Under the pieces are notes generated by a model. It did not search any database, had not been told where the DNA came from, and was given only the letters and a program-made list of their open reading frames with translations. A DNA stretch of 64,000 nucleotides, taken from assembly GCA_033725935.1 (NCBI GenBank), contig MU867097.1, positions 186,001-250,000 on the forward strand, given 5' to 3'. Below, in pieces: positions 22,219 to 32,827 of this stretch. How positions within the stretch are numbered: the stretch's first letter is position 1; every line of letters starts with the position of its first letter. This DNA is from Cladorrhinum sp. PSN259. Taxonomy: Eukaryota; Ascomycota; Sordariomycetes; Sordariales; Podosporaceae. The position numbers and the translations under genes were made by a program.

Positions 22219-23235
22219 AGTTTGGCTTTTTGCAAGGCGGTTTGATGTGATGATACCTGATTCGTATTTTTTGTTGGCGGAAGGCGAGGTGTCCGATAAT
22301 ATAATGTTTCCAATGAGAGGTGTATACCCGCTTAGCTTGTCTTTGTACCGCTATTCGTATTGAGAATTATACCTTTACTCGTCGGGTTCCTTCCTTCACT
22401 TCCCGTCGGTTTGGCATCACCCCGCGTTCCCTGAGACTATTAAAGTTCTCAAGAGGTCACCCTGCCCGTGATGGTGGGATCCAAGACGGGATGTCCTTTC
22501 TCCCAGGATGAGGCCGCTTAGCGAATGGATATCTCCACTTTCTATTGCTCAAACACCTCATCGGTCCCCCGGTCTCGCTCAATCACACATGGTCCCAAAC
22601 CCAAAACATTGGCATCTGTCAATGATCGCCAGCACTGATGCAACCCCCACCACGGTTCACTATGGCGTTAAGGATGTTGCGACAGCATGCTCCAAATGAC
22701 ATAATATTTTACCTCAGTTACAGGGCCAATCAGGAATGCAATGGATCGCGCAATGTGACGCCAGTCCGCATTCGGTGTTGGAGGGGCCAACTTTTATACC
22801 CCACGTCACAGGTGATGAGGGGCAAAACTGCCCCGCGTCGGAGCGCCCAGAGAAAGACGTGACAAACATTCATTTTTCGATGTTTTCGGGGGACGGACGC
22901 GGGGTTGGCCGAGGTGGCTTTTGAAAGGGAGGGTGGGTGGATGGTTGAATCGGCGACCAGGCGAAAAAAAGGAAGACGAAATGAGGAGGCCGCTTTATTA
23001 ATCAGAGAACCTGTTAGTAAGGGGGCTTCGGGTGCGAATGGAAGAAGAACGTGGAACCCCATCTGATCCCATTGTGCACGACCGGAGCTGAAGGGAAGAG
23101 ATCGGAAATCTTTAAATGCCCACCTCTGCCCCTCCATCACCTCATTGCTATAGCTCTTCCCTCTCTCCATAGTGAACATTCTCCCTTCTTGATACCCAAA
23201 CTTCTTCGTTTTCTTCTTCATCAACATCATTCAAA
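22219..23235. other. spacer and peroxiredoxin promoter
   Basis: Downstream of the acyl-CoA synthetase and upstream of the peroxiredoxin, both on the plus strand. A TTTAAA box lies about 125 bp before the peroxiredoxin start, followed by a long pyrimidine-rich leader, a pattern of strongly expressed fungal genes. No gene is seen. Confidence 0.55.
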
Positions 23236-23971
23236 ATGGCTGAGGAGCGTGCTGCCCCCCTTCGTCTCGGCTCTATTGCCCCCAACTTCCAGGCCGACAC
23301 CACCACCGGCCCCATTGACTTCCATGAGTTCATTGGCGACAACTGGGTCGTCCTCTTCTCCCACCCCGAGGACTATACCCCCGTTTGCACCACCGAGCTC
23401 GGCGAGTTTGGCCGCCTCGAGCCTGAGTTCACCAAGCGCGGCGTCAAGCTGATTGGTCTTTCTGCCAACACCCTCGGCTCCCACGAGGGCTGGATCAAGG
23501 ACATCAACGAGGTCACCGGTGCTCTCGTCAAGTTTCCCATCATTGCCGACAAGGAGCGCAAGGTTGCCTACCTCTATGACATGTAAGCCGAAGCTCAGCT
23601 TCATTGTAGCCCCAACAAAGCATGCTAACAAAGCTTTGAACAGGATCGACTACCAGGACACCACCAACGTTGACGAGAAGGGCATCGCCTTCACCATCCG
23701 CTCCGTCTTCGTCATTGACCCCAAGAAGACCATCCGCACCATCCTCTCCTACCCTGCCTCCACCGGCCGCAACTCTGCCGAGGTCCTCCGCATCGTCGAT
23801 TCCCTCCAGCTCGGCGACAAGCACAGAATCACTACCCCCATCAACTGGGTTCCCGGTGATGACGTTATCGTCCACCCCTCGGTCAAGGGCGAGGAGGCCA
23901 CTCGTCTCTTCCCTAACCTCCGCGCTGTCAAGCCTTACCTCCGCTTCACTCCTAACCCTGAGTCCAACTAA
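23236..23971 (+). CDS. 1-Cys peroxiredoxin (PRDX6/Prx1 type)
   Basis: Thiol peroxidase reducing hydrogen peroxide and organic hydroperoxides. Two exons, 23236-23582 and 23644-23971, give 224 residues, the family length. The peroxidatic Cys51 lies in HPEDYTPVCTTELGEF, and the second half has the Arg of the active site region and the C-terminal domain with GDKHRITTPINWVPG, as in PRDX6. No other cysteine occurs in the protein, so it is a true 1-Cys enzyme. No mitochondrial presequence is visible (start MAEERAAPLRLGS), pointing to the cytosol. Codons end mostly in C, unlike many neighbours, which fits high expression. The intron 23583-23643 has donor GTAAGC. The leader ends with CATTCAAAATGGC, a good fungal start context. 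Confidence 0.96.
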
Positions 23972-26399
23972 GTGTGGCTGGCTGAAAGTAGGAAAAAGAA
24001 GCTAAAGTGAAATAACCAAAAAAAAAAAAGAGGCAAAATACCCCAGATGATGATGACATAATGGAAAAAATTGGAACAGAAGTAAAGCGTTGGTCAAGAG
24101 GGAAGATAATACCATTTGAAGATAGTTAAATGCAGCACAGATAGAAATTGTGTTTGCTCTTATTCACCCATTCACACCTTTCCTTTCAATTCGTGACATG
24201 TGTCAATCAGGAGCAAAAAACAGTCGAGTCCGAGAGCAAATCTGAGCTTTGCCATCTCGGTCCCTTTTTCCACTTTTCTTTTCCTGCATAACGCCAGAAA
24301 CAGGTTGCTGCTCTCAGACAGTGGGTGGGTACCTGTCAATTGGTCGCCAATGCTCGAGAATGAGACCGAACAAAGTTTCTTTGTTTCGATGCAGGCATGG
24401 ACAGGAAAGGAAACGTTGGTTTGGAAAGAAGGAAGGGTTGGTACCGAGGTGTCTTTTGCGCAAGCTACATATGAACATGGTTTATAGCTTTTATAGTTCA
24501 TGGGGTTTCGGACGGTAATTACCGTGCACTATATCGTGATTGAGCATTGAACGAAATGGGATGGATCAGAAACTCGGATATGACAGGACTACACTACATG
24601 GAGGACAGGGCTGAAGCATTGGTTCTTGTTTTCGCTTTTTATTTTTGATTCAACTGCTCATGCCCGTTTGAACTAACTTGGACTAGTTGATCATGGAACC
24701 AGGGACATGGGTTTGGAGTGGTGAGGTGTTGAAAATGCATGTCAGATTCGCACTGCGTGGCAACGTGGTTGCGTGGGTGCGCGTTCCTGCTTTTGGAAGA
24801 TTGCCGATATTACACTTTTTTAGAAAGAAAATTTCTAGATTTTCTGGAATTGTTCGATGACTTGACTGCCTGCCTGCCTAGGAATATGCGGTGAGATGGC
24901 TCGGATCACCGCCAGCTTTTGATCGGGTGTGGGTTTTTGTGAGGGAGCTAGGAACGGATTGAACAGTGTGTTTCAAATGTTAACCGTTGATGTTCTGATT
25001 GATCAAATGCCCGGATCTCTCCAAACAAAAACTGCCTCCAAGAAGAAAGGAGAGAGAAGAAAGGCGGGCAAGCAGACAAGCGCCCAAAGACACCCCCTGC
25101 AGACTTTGATTGGTCGAGAAAGTGACGGCCGGAACACATCCAGATCCGTGCTCATGCCTTTTTACCCCCTCTTCGACCTTCCTCCGTCCGTCCCCTCCCC
25201 CGCCCTCTGGGGGTCCGCCAGGCACGGGTCTCAAAGACAGCCCATTTTGTCCCCACATTTCATCGATTAAACTTGTGTCTTTCGAGTCTCGTGTTTCGCT
25301 GAATTGGAAGCGCGGACTTTCTGCACGTCACCTCCTTTTTGGCATTTTGCGCATGCTGATGAGGTGGTGGTTTTGACAGAACTCGGCTCTTTCGCACCAT
25401 CCCATCATCCCAAACTACCGTCCGTGCCCCCCTCCCAAGAGAAAGCCCACGCAGTCCACGCGGGTTAGGTGTTGTGTTGGTGGACCAGGCCACTGCTGCT
25501 GCTGCAACTCGACCACTTTGTTTCCTTTCAGCTATCATCACCAGCCAAAGCATCTCGTTTCCTTTTCGACACCGCAAGTCACCCATTACCTCTGCCCAGC
25601 ACACCGTGATCCGCCGGAAATTAAGCACTGCAACCTCAACCGAGTCTGTGACTCCGCCGTCGGTGCTGCATAGATACACCCAAATACACCACTCACCTCA
25701 AAGGTATGGATGATTATGATTACTTTCTTTCCCCCTTTGTGTCGAACTTCGACCCGATGACCCCGAACCACCCCCTTGCCCTGCCCTCCGCCGCCTCTAC
25801 CCGTTGTTTTCTTCTCTTCTTTTTCTTCTCTTCTCTGTTTGTGCGCTAGCTAGATATCACCAAACCCCCCACACAAATAAACGCTTGGAGTCTGTTTGTT
25901 GTCGCTTACCGCCTCGACCTCTCTTCTTGTGTTGATTATTTTGTTATCATTACTGTCCCCCCATCTACACACTTCCCACCCAATATCCACTTTACGATCT
26001 TCAAAACCACCCCGTTTCTGGTGTTGCGGTCGGTTACAAGGGAAGCAAGGGGAGCTCCGGGATCCCGGAACCTTCCCTCGAGGTAGCCAGGGACGCCCGG
26101 CGCCTGCTTAGCCCCCGGCCCCCGTCAGCACAAAACTCCACGACTAGGATCAGGACCGCCAGCCCTTCGGCCACTGCGACTTGCAGACCGACAAGTGTTG
26201 ATCGCGCCTCGACTGCGCCTTGGTGGCGGGTTGTTTCCTAAATCGCCAACTTGTCGCCGAGTTTTCCTTTTCCTCGGTACCGCGCTACATTCTTTTCCAC
26301 AACATAGCTTTATATCTTGTTTGCTTCTTCTTCTCCTTCACAGAAAGAGGGTTCCTTCCCGATCTCTCATTGCGGCGCAGCGCCTGAGTGGTGGTGAAG
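23972..26399. other. 2.4 kb spacer with long leader of kelch gene
   Basis: The first third is the peroxiredoxin 3' flank. From about 25,100 onward the sequence is strongly C/T-rich, with several short upstream ATGs before 26400. This may be a long 5' untranslated region, perhaps with an intron, of the kelch/BTB gene. No coding gene could be supported. Confidence 0.5.
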
Positions 26400-29300
26400 A
26401 TGGCGGGCTCGGGATATGGACTAACACCCGGCAAATCAGGCCAGCAGCAAAGCGGCGCTTCTAACGACTCGAGCCGGTTCTCTGACTCCGATTCCGAAGA
26501 CCGTCCGAATATCAAATCACCCTCTGATATCCTTAGCTCAGCTTTTCGCGGTATCAAAAAGGGTCGGGACGAATTTTCGAGGCTTACGCGCCAACCATCC
26601 CAACGCGCTTTACGACGGCCATCTGAACCCTTCATTCCTCTTCTCGATAGACCACCGGTCACTTCTTATTCGAACAGGGGCCACGGCCCATCTCAAGCAC
26701 AACATGCGCGGAGCTTGAGTCTTCAAAACAGTCTTTCGAAGCCCTTACCCGAACCTCCCCCGCCTTCGCTCTCTCCCGCAAGTCCCTTGACCCCTTTGGC
26801 ACTGCCATCCCAGCAACCAGGGAGCTTAGCGACGATTCTGGACACGGAGACTCCGGCGCAGGACGATCAACCACAAACTATGGACTCGACGTTGTCCATG
26901 GATCAACAGCCTGGGGGGCTTTATGTTAGACCCGGACAGCATGATTTGAATAATAATGGTCTCAGACAGCATGATGGACAAGATGAGCGCGGGGACAACT
27001 TAACGCCAAAAAGCAATGGCCCGTTATCAGCTGCGCAGTCCCCCAATTCCGGCCAGTCAAGAGGACAGGTCGGGGGGCCTACCGGAGGACCAGGGAACGG
27101 CCCACCTCAATCGGCACATTTATCAGGCCTCATGTGCAACGTACATCGAACTACGGGGAGGGAACCACATCCTCTCGTCGGTGCAACCACCACCATTCTT
27201 GGGGACAAACTCTATGTATTTGGCGGCCGGATATTATCCAGAAGCAGGCCTGCCCCCTTGACGGCAGATCTTTACGAGTTGGACCTGATTCGTCGGCATT
27301 GGACAAAGTTGGAAACGACTGGCGATATACCACCACCTCGTTACTTTCATTCCATGTGCGCGCTTGGCGATACAAAGATGGTCTGTTACGGCGGAATGTC
27401 CCCAACAACGAACCAAAAGAACACCGCCCTATCGCAGGATCAACAACCCGAGGTTACTGTGATGTCTGACATTTATATTTACGATATCCCAACGAAGAAA
27501 TGGACATATATTCCTACCCAGGACTCACCCCAAGGTAGATATGCCCACTGCGCCTGCATCCTACCGTCTTCCGCGGCTTTTGCTTCACACAGAGCACCTT
27601 TGTCTGCATTACAGCACAACCCTTCAACAGGCAACCCTAACGAGGGAAGAATTGGCATTAATATCGACGGTACTGGTGGGGCCGAGATGGTTGTTGTTGG
27701 AGGTCAAGACGCAGCCAATCACTACATCGAACAAATCAGTGTGTTTAACCTGCGGAGTCTGAAATGGGTATCGACTCAACCTTTGGGTAAGAGCTGCGGC
27801 GCATATAGGAGTGTGGTTGCGCCTCTTCCTCCTTCGGTTGCTGCCAAGATCGGCAAGACGAACCCCAACGGTGCTCGACAAGATACCAGCGGAATTAGCC
27901 AGGAAGCCCGGGAACCGGGTTCCAGCATGCTTATTTACAGCAACTACAATTTTCTTGACGTCAAACTCGAACTTCAAATCAGGTCAACCGATGGTCATCT
28001 CACCGAGCGCCCGATGAGCGGTTCCTACACCCCGCCAGGGCTCAGGTTTCCAAATGGAGGTGTCATTGATACACATTTCGTCGTGAGCGGCACCTATCTT
28101 ACATCTTCCAAACAGGAATACGCGTTATGGGCATTGGATTTGAGGACCTTGACTTGGAGTCGAATTGATGCCGGTGGTGCGGTATTTAGCCAGGGCAGCT
28201 GGAACCGCGGTGTCTTGTGGAACAGAAGAAACACATTTGTGGTTTTGGGCAACCGGAAGCGAAGTCTTGTTGATGATTATAATCATAGGCGGATCAACTT
28301 CAGCAATGTCTGCATGGTCGAGCTTGAAGCTTTTGGGTTTTTCGACAACCCTCGAAAAACCGCTCCCATGAGTGGATTTGTCAGTGCAAGCAGTCCATTT
28401 ACAGGCCCAGGTTTGAGTCTGGCTCGGAAGGCTGGGTTCACTGCAGGCGGCAGATATCACAGCCGCGCTGCCGAGGAACTGGGTGAGAAGGCTCTGGCGA
28501 TGAGGGAGCTGTCTGATATGGATATCCTTTGCATTGGTGGTGAGAGGATACCGATAAACTCGAGAATTGTTGCCAGAAGATGGGGTCCGTATTTTGTTCA
28601 GCTCCTTAGAGAGGGGACTGCGACACACGATGGCAGTGATGCCATTACTTTGAGATCGAATTCGGTCTCGGCGCCTGGGGGGTCTATGAGGGCCTCTAAT
28701 ATGACCATCACTCCGGGAAACAGAGGAACCATGGAAAGTCAAGCCTCGACCATGTACTCGGCTACCAGTTCGGCTGGTATGACACCGAGTACGACGGCAT
28801 CTTCGATATCTAGTGGAATCAGCTCACCACCTGTTGATCCGGCAGCTATTAATACTGCGCCTACTCCGCGAACCCTCCCACCAAACAGCCGGCCGAGATG
28901 TTTATACCTTCCTCACACATACCTCACGGTCCAGGCTCTCCTTCATTTCCTTTATACCTCATCACTTCCTGCACCTTCTTCTCCACTGTGCACTCCTCAA
29001 ATCCTTTGCAGCCTCTTACAGATTGCCCGTCCATATAGGGTAGACGGGATGCTAGAGGCCGTGGTTGAGAGACTACACAATCTGCTTGACTCTAGAAACG
29101 CAGCAGCAGTGTTCAACGCCACAGCCATGGCAGCAGGAGGCGGAAGAGGCATCGACGGGTCCCTCAACCCTAATTTCTTTCCTGTCCCTGCCAGTCTGGA
29201 TGGGCTGTTGGGATCTTCCGACACATTGGTTAATAGCACGGCTAATAATAGTGAAGTCAGCCTTGGTGGACCTGGCAGTGCAGGACTGAAGATCAATACC

Positions 29301-29642
29301 TCGGTCCCTGGCGCAAGGCCTTCAAGTGACGAGTTGAGTGCCACTACTAGTGTTGGAAGCGAGTGGAGTACTTCGGAGATGGGTAGTGAGAGGGGTGGAG
29401 GAAGGGATAGGGAGATTTGGGGCGGGGATTTGAGCAGTGTTATTGGGCTACAGAAACGGGGTTTGAGGGGGTTGATGGAAGGGAGGAGGATGAGAGAGAG
29501 GACTGGGACTACTGGGGGTGCTGGGACCATGGGAGGTGGTGGTGCAGGGCAGGGTCAAGGAGGAGTAGGAGGGGGAGCGGGAGGAGGTCCAGGGTATGGA
29601 GGTATGCAGGGACGGGTTGGGTTGGGAATTGCTGGGTCGTAA
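26400..29642 (+). CDS. large kelch-repeat/BTB protein, Ral2-like
   Basis: Intronless gene of 1,080 residues. The first 240 residues are Ser/Pro/Gln-rich and probably disordered. Kelch repeats run from about 244 to 640, with blades such as LYVFGGRIL, KMVCYGGMSP, DIYIYDIPTKKWTYIP, MVVVGGQDA and YALWALDLRTLTWSRI. A BTB/POZ-like domain starts at about 702 (ELSDMDILCIGGERIPINSRIVARRW), is split by a Ser/Thr-rich insert, and resumes near 825 (YLPHTYLTVQALLHFLYTS), ending about 890. The last 60 residues are a Gly-rich tail. Fission yeast Ral2, needed for Ras1 activation, has the same kelch-then-BTB plan, and I infer that this is the filamentous-fungal counterpart. In-frame GTG codons precede 26400, but that ATG is the first one. 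A role in Ras signalling and morphogenesis is inference. Confidence 0.85.
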   Translation: MAGSGYGLTPGKSGQQQSGASNDSSRFSDSDSEDRPNIKSPSDILSSAFRGIKKGRDEFSRLTRQPSQRALRRPSEPFIPLLDRPPVTSYSNRGHGPSQAQHARSLSLQNSLSKPLPEPPPPSLSPASPLTPLALPSQQPGSLATILDTETPAQDDQPQTMDSTLSMDQQPGGLYVRPGQHDLNNNGLRQHDGQDERGDNLTPKSNGPLSAAQSPNSGQSRGQVGGPTGGPGNGPPQSAHLSGLMCNVHRTTGREPHPLVGATTTILGDKLYVFGGRILSRSRPAPLTADLYELDLIRRHWTKLETTGDIPPPRYFHSMCALGDTKMVCYGGMSPTTNQKNTALSQDQQPEVTVMSDIYIYDIPTKKWTYIPTQDSPQGRYAHCACILPSSAAFASHRAPLSALQHNPSTGNPNEGRIGINIDGTGGAEMVVVGGQDAANHYIEQISVFNLRSLKWVSTQPLGKSCGAYRSVVAPLPPSVAAKIGKTNPNGARQDTSGISQEAREPGSSMLIYSNYNFLDVKLELQIRSTDGHLTERPMSGSYTPPGLRFPNGGVIDTHFVVSGTYLTSSKQEYALWALDLRTLTWSRIDAGGAVFSQGSWNRGVLWNRRNTFVVLGNRKRSLVDDYNHRRINFSNVCMVELEAFGFFDNPRKTAPMSGFVSASSPFTGPGLSLARKAGFTAGGRYHSRAAEELGEKALAMRELSDMDILCIGGERIPINSRIVARRWGPYFVQLLREGTATHDGSDAITLRSNSVSAPGGSMRASNMTITPGNRGTMESQASTMYSATSSAGMTPSTTASSISSGISSPPVDPAAINTAPTPRTLPPNSRPRCLYLPHTYLTVQALLHFLYTSSLPAPSSPLCTPQILCSLLQIARPYRVDGMLEAVVERLHNLLDSRNAAAVFNATAMAAGGGRGIDGSLNPNFFPVPASLDGLLGSSDTLVNSTANNSEVSLGGPGSAGLKINTSVPGARPSSDELSATTSVGSEWSTSEMGSERGGGRDREIWGGDLSSVIGLQKRGLRGLMEGRRMRERTGTTGGAGTMGGGGAGQGQGGVGGGAGGGPGYGGMQGRVGLGIAGS

Positions 29643-29917
29643 ATGGTGCGTATATAGAGACAGATGGTGAAATATTTGGAAGCAATTAGCATGGGAATTC
29701 TCGCCGGCATCTATACTTTGGAAGATGGGGAAATAGTAAGAGATGGAAATGGGGTTAAAGAAAGAGAGGAAATAGTAATTATTTTACTTATGTATATTTT
29801 TTTTTACTTGAGGATTTCTGGTGGACGTGTGCTGATCATCGCAAAAGAAGAATGCATTCGTATGTGATCCGGATGTTCTGATAGGCAGGTAGAGATTGAA
29901 TGGAGAGCAAAAGTAAA

Positions 29918-29990
29918 TGACCGACCCAGGGATCGAACCTGGCACCTTTTGTGTGTGAGACAAACGTGATAACCACTACACCAGCCGGCC
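29918..29990 (-). tRNA. tRNA-Val (CAC)
   Basis: Minus-strand reading begins GGCCGGCTGGTGTAGTGGTT. The D-arm, the anticodon arm TTTGT-CTCACAC-ACAAA (anticodon CAC) and the T-arm CCAGG-TTCGATC-CCTGG are complete. Acceptor arms GGCCGGC and GTCGGTC pair using two G-T pairs; discriminator A. It is 73 nt and has no intron. A TTTT run (29912-29909 on this strand) follows the 3' end by about 5 nt and should stop RNA polymerase III. Confidence 0.95.
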
Positions 29991-30497
29991 TTGATTTACT
30001 GTTTAGGTGTTATACAATATTTGAGGATATCTATGATTGGTTACTGTCATGGGGTTAGTTTTGTGTTTGTGTTGAGATAGGAGGAAGAACTTCTTGTTGA
30101 AGCCTAATTACCATCCCATCTCTTGGGCAAAGAGCAATCAGTCTCTTTTGCTCCTGACGCACGAACATGATGTGGAATAACATCAATACTCTATCTAGAT
30201 AACGAATTTGTGTATTCCCCCGTCCCCTCCACTTCATCGAGAAGAAATAATGATATCCAGAAGGGGTAAAAAGGAATAAAATTATTGGGTTTTGGCATTT
30301 CGGAGAACGGCGGGATGCTTCTTTATATATAAATATGCTATGCTGTCATTCGGACTGGTTCTCTCCCAAAGGTTGAAAAAGATTACTTAGACTAATCGTT
30401 GTGAACTTGTGATCGTGATGTGATTGATGTTGGAGGATGAAATGTGAGCTGATTGATATAATCTAGGTGATTATACTAGGGCAAAAGGGGAGTTTTT

Positions 30498-30526
30498 TTC
30501 TTCTTCTTCTTCTTCTTCTTCTTCTT
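30498..30526. repeat. CTT trinucleotide microsatellite
   Basis: About nine CTT units follow a short T run and precede TTGTTGTTG. It lies in non-coding DNA beyond the 3' end of the DUF3445 gene. Confidence 0.85.
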
Positions 30527-30801
30527 GTTGTTGTTTAGAAGGGAATTGAAAATAACTCCCCCATATATTTATCGTACCTCGCCATCACAGCAACCTGAGT
30601 TGAATCTTTAAAAATGAAATTCTTAAATTTTGATTAGGGAGGCTGCGCGATCATTTTGGTTAAGTTGAGTCTCCATATCCATCCTCCTCCTCTATTCGAT
30701 CCAGTATATTAAATACCATTCACTCTGGATATGATCTGAGAAAGGTGTGTATAATATACCACTCAAGAACCAGAAACGTTCATTCATTTCCCTTTACTTA
30801 T

Positions 30802-32256
30802 TTAATTTACCTCCCCTCCCCTCAAATACTCAGTAATCACCCTCCCCCACTTCACACCACCTTTATAAATTCCCATCTCCCTCGCATTGCCCCTTCCCAA
30901 ACCTTCAATCGCATCCGCCAACTTGAACCCTTGTCCTCCACCCATTATTCCTTCTTCCTCCTTTATCTTGTCCAACTCGTACAAAAAAGTCTTGAAACTA
31001 AATACCAGCGCTTTCGACTCGGGCAACCGCATCAGACTCTGCAGCTCTACTCTCAATCTGCATTCTTCCATGTTGATCTCCTCCGGCGTCAGTTCCTTGA
31101 CTTGTTCGTCGAGTTGGTTGTTGTTGTCGGCGTGCACGTGAACGTGATTTTGGGAAGGGGAATATAATTCTGAATGAGTCTGGATTCCCCACTGGTTTTT
31201 GGTTTTTGTTATTTAGTAGTTTTGTCTCACCTTTTATCAATTATAGATGAGAAAAGATTCAACTCACATTCACCCTCTTGACCCGCCTCCCGACCTCCAG
31301 CCTCGAAAAGAACCTCTCCATCGACGGCCCAATCTTATCGTAGGAAGGCACGGGCCCGTGTATCGCCGCCAGGCCTTTACCCAATTTCTCGCTCGGGTCG
31401 AATCCGGAGGGATGGCAGCAGATGAAGGCCACGCACCTGTGTTCACCCTTGTCCTTGTCCTCTACCAGCAAAAAGATGTCGTCCTCGACCGTCTCGCCTA
31501 TGACTCTCAGAATCTCATCTGCCGAATCCGGGACAGGCGTGAGCGCAAAAGACTTTTGAGTTATCGTGTTGTTGAATACTTTCACTTCTTCCTCTCCTAA
31601 ATTTGGGCAACTTGAAGGATATAGAGGGTAAGTAGTAGTAGTAGTGACGGTAAAGAGGGAAGGGTATCGGGTTGGTAGGTACGTGCCCAACAGATACGTG
31701 TACAGTTCTCTGAGCGGGTTCAACCCTAACGGAATCGAGCCCAAGACGGTGTCTGGGTGAGAGGAGATTATGGATTGCCGGGCCGCGATGCGGGATGCGT
31801 AGTTTTTGTCGAGGAGGATCAAGGTGGAAGGGGATGCGTTTTGGAGGGCTAATATACACAAGTTGTACTCTCAGGTTAGTAGCAAAAGTGAGAAATAGGT
31901 TAAAAACCCGAGGGCAAAAAATAAAATAAACGTAAAACGTTACCCATCGTGATGTGATAAATCGGTTTATACGGCCTCAACTGAAGAGGCTCCTCATTCT
32001 CCCAGTCAAAGTCGGGGAGCGGTTCAATGATTGCTGCTGGTTCTGTTGCTGATGGTGATACATCCTGATCCTGGACAGCCCCGCCGGCATATGATTTCTT
32101 CTTTTCGTCTCGATATACTCGGTATGGAGTTTTGTCGTGTTTTTGCTGCTGCTGTCGCCGCCGCCGCCCCGATTCAAATCGCCACCCAACTATCACTGCT
32201 GCTGCTGTGATGCCGCCCAAAAGGACAAAAAGTACCCAGTACGAAAGTGCCATCAT
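30802..32256 (-). CDS. membrane-anchored DUF3445 protein, haem-dependent oxidative N-demethylase-like
   Basis: Three exons, 32256-31944, 31848-31268 and 31191-30802, join in frame to 427 residues. An N-terminal hydrophobic helix (about 5-25, YWVLFVLLGGITAAAVIVGW) is followed by a basic stretch, so the protein is probably an ER-type membrane protein with a cytosolic body. The DUF3445 (HDOD, PF11927) domain begins near residue 95 with RPYKPIYHITMAL, followed by LLDKNYASRIAARQSI, then CVAFICCHPSGFDPSEKLGK and IHGPVPSY, and ends with NWGIQTHSELY and EECRLRVELQSLMRLPESKA. These blocks, including the HxP and the Arg-Leu-rich end, are characteristic. Bacterial relatives use haem b to remove methyl groups from amines such as dimethylamine; the fungal substrate is unknown. 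Intron donors are GTAACG and GTGAGT. The gene ends 1.16 kb from the kelch gene. Confidence 0.88.
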
Positions 32257-32827
32257 CTATTCTCAACTAGTCTAGGACGAATAAAATTATCCAAAAATCA
32301 AGAATCAAAGATATTCAAGTGAGAGGGAGGGGTGGATAGGACGGAAGAGGGTAATATAAATATCTATAAGCTCGCCGCTCTCGGACACTGATATCATCAA
32401 GATCTAGCACTTTTACCCCACCTCATCAAAACCCCCAAGCTTTTGAAGCTCGTTCCCTGATACGCCCACGTTTTCGATATAGACCGGTCATTAAAGCTAA
32501 CCCGTATGTGGTCATTTTTACCCACTATCAAATCACATGAATGATAACTAGTTTATCAAAGACCAAATATACATCCCGATATTCGTCCGGTCGACCTTCA
32601 GAGGGCAAGAAAACAAAGTAGAGCACCGCAAAGACAAATCAATGATGACACATGCAAAAATAAACACTGGCTGAAATCAGCAAATTCATTCAGGGTATAA
32701 ACCTCAACTATCCAAAGTCAAACATCCTCGCTCAACATCTTTCCACCCCATTCTGTTTTTCGGCTGAATGCTCAGTGGCATCAACAACAACCGAGCAGTC
32801 ACCTACCACACACCACTTAGAATCGAT
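32257..32827. other. spacer, nothing recognised
   Basis: Promoter of the DUF3445 gene and 3' flank of the sugar-porter gene, both on the minus strand. I see no protein-like frame or structured element. Confidence 0.55.

Larger units (their letters stand above)
29643..30801. other. spacer carrying tRNA-Val and CTT repeat
   Basis: Between the kelch gene and the end of the minus-strand DUF3445 gene. Apart from the tRNA at 29918-29990 and a CTT run at 30498-30526, it is AT-rich without protein-like frames. Confidence 0.6.
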
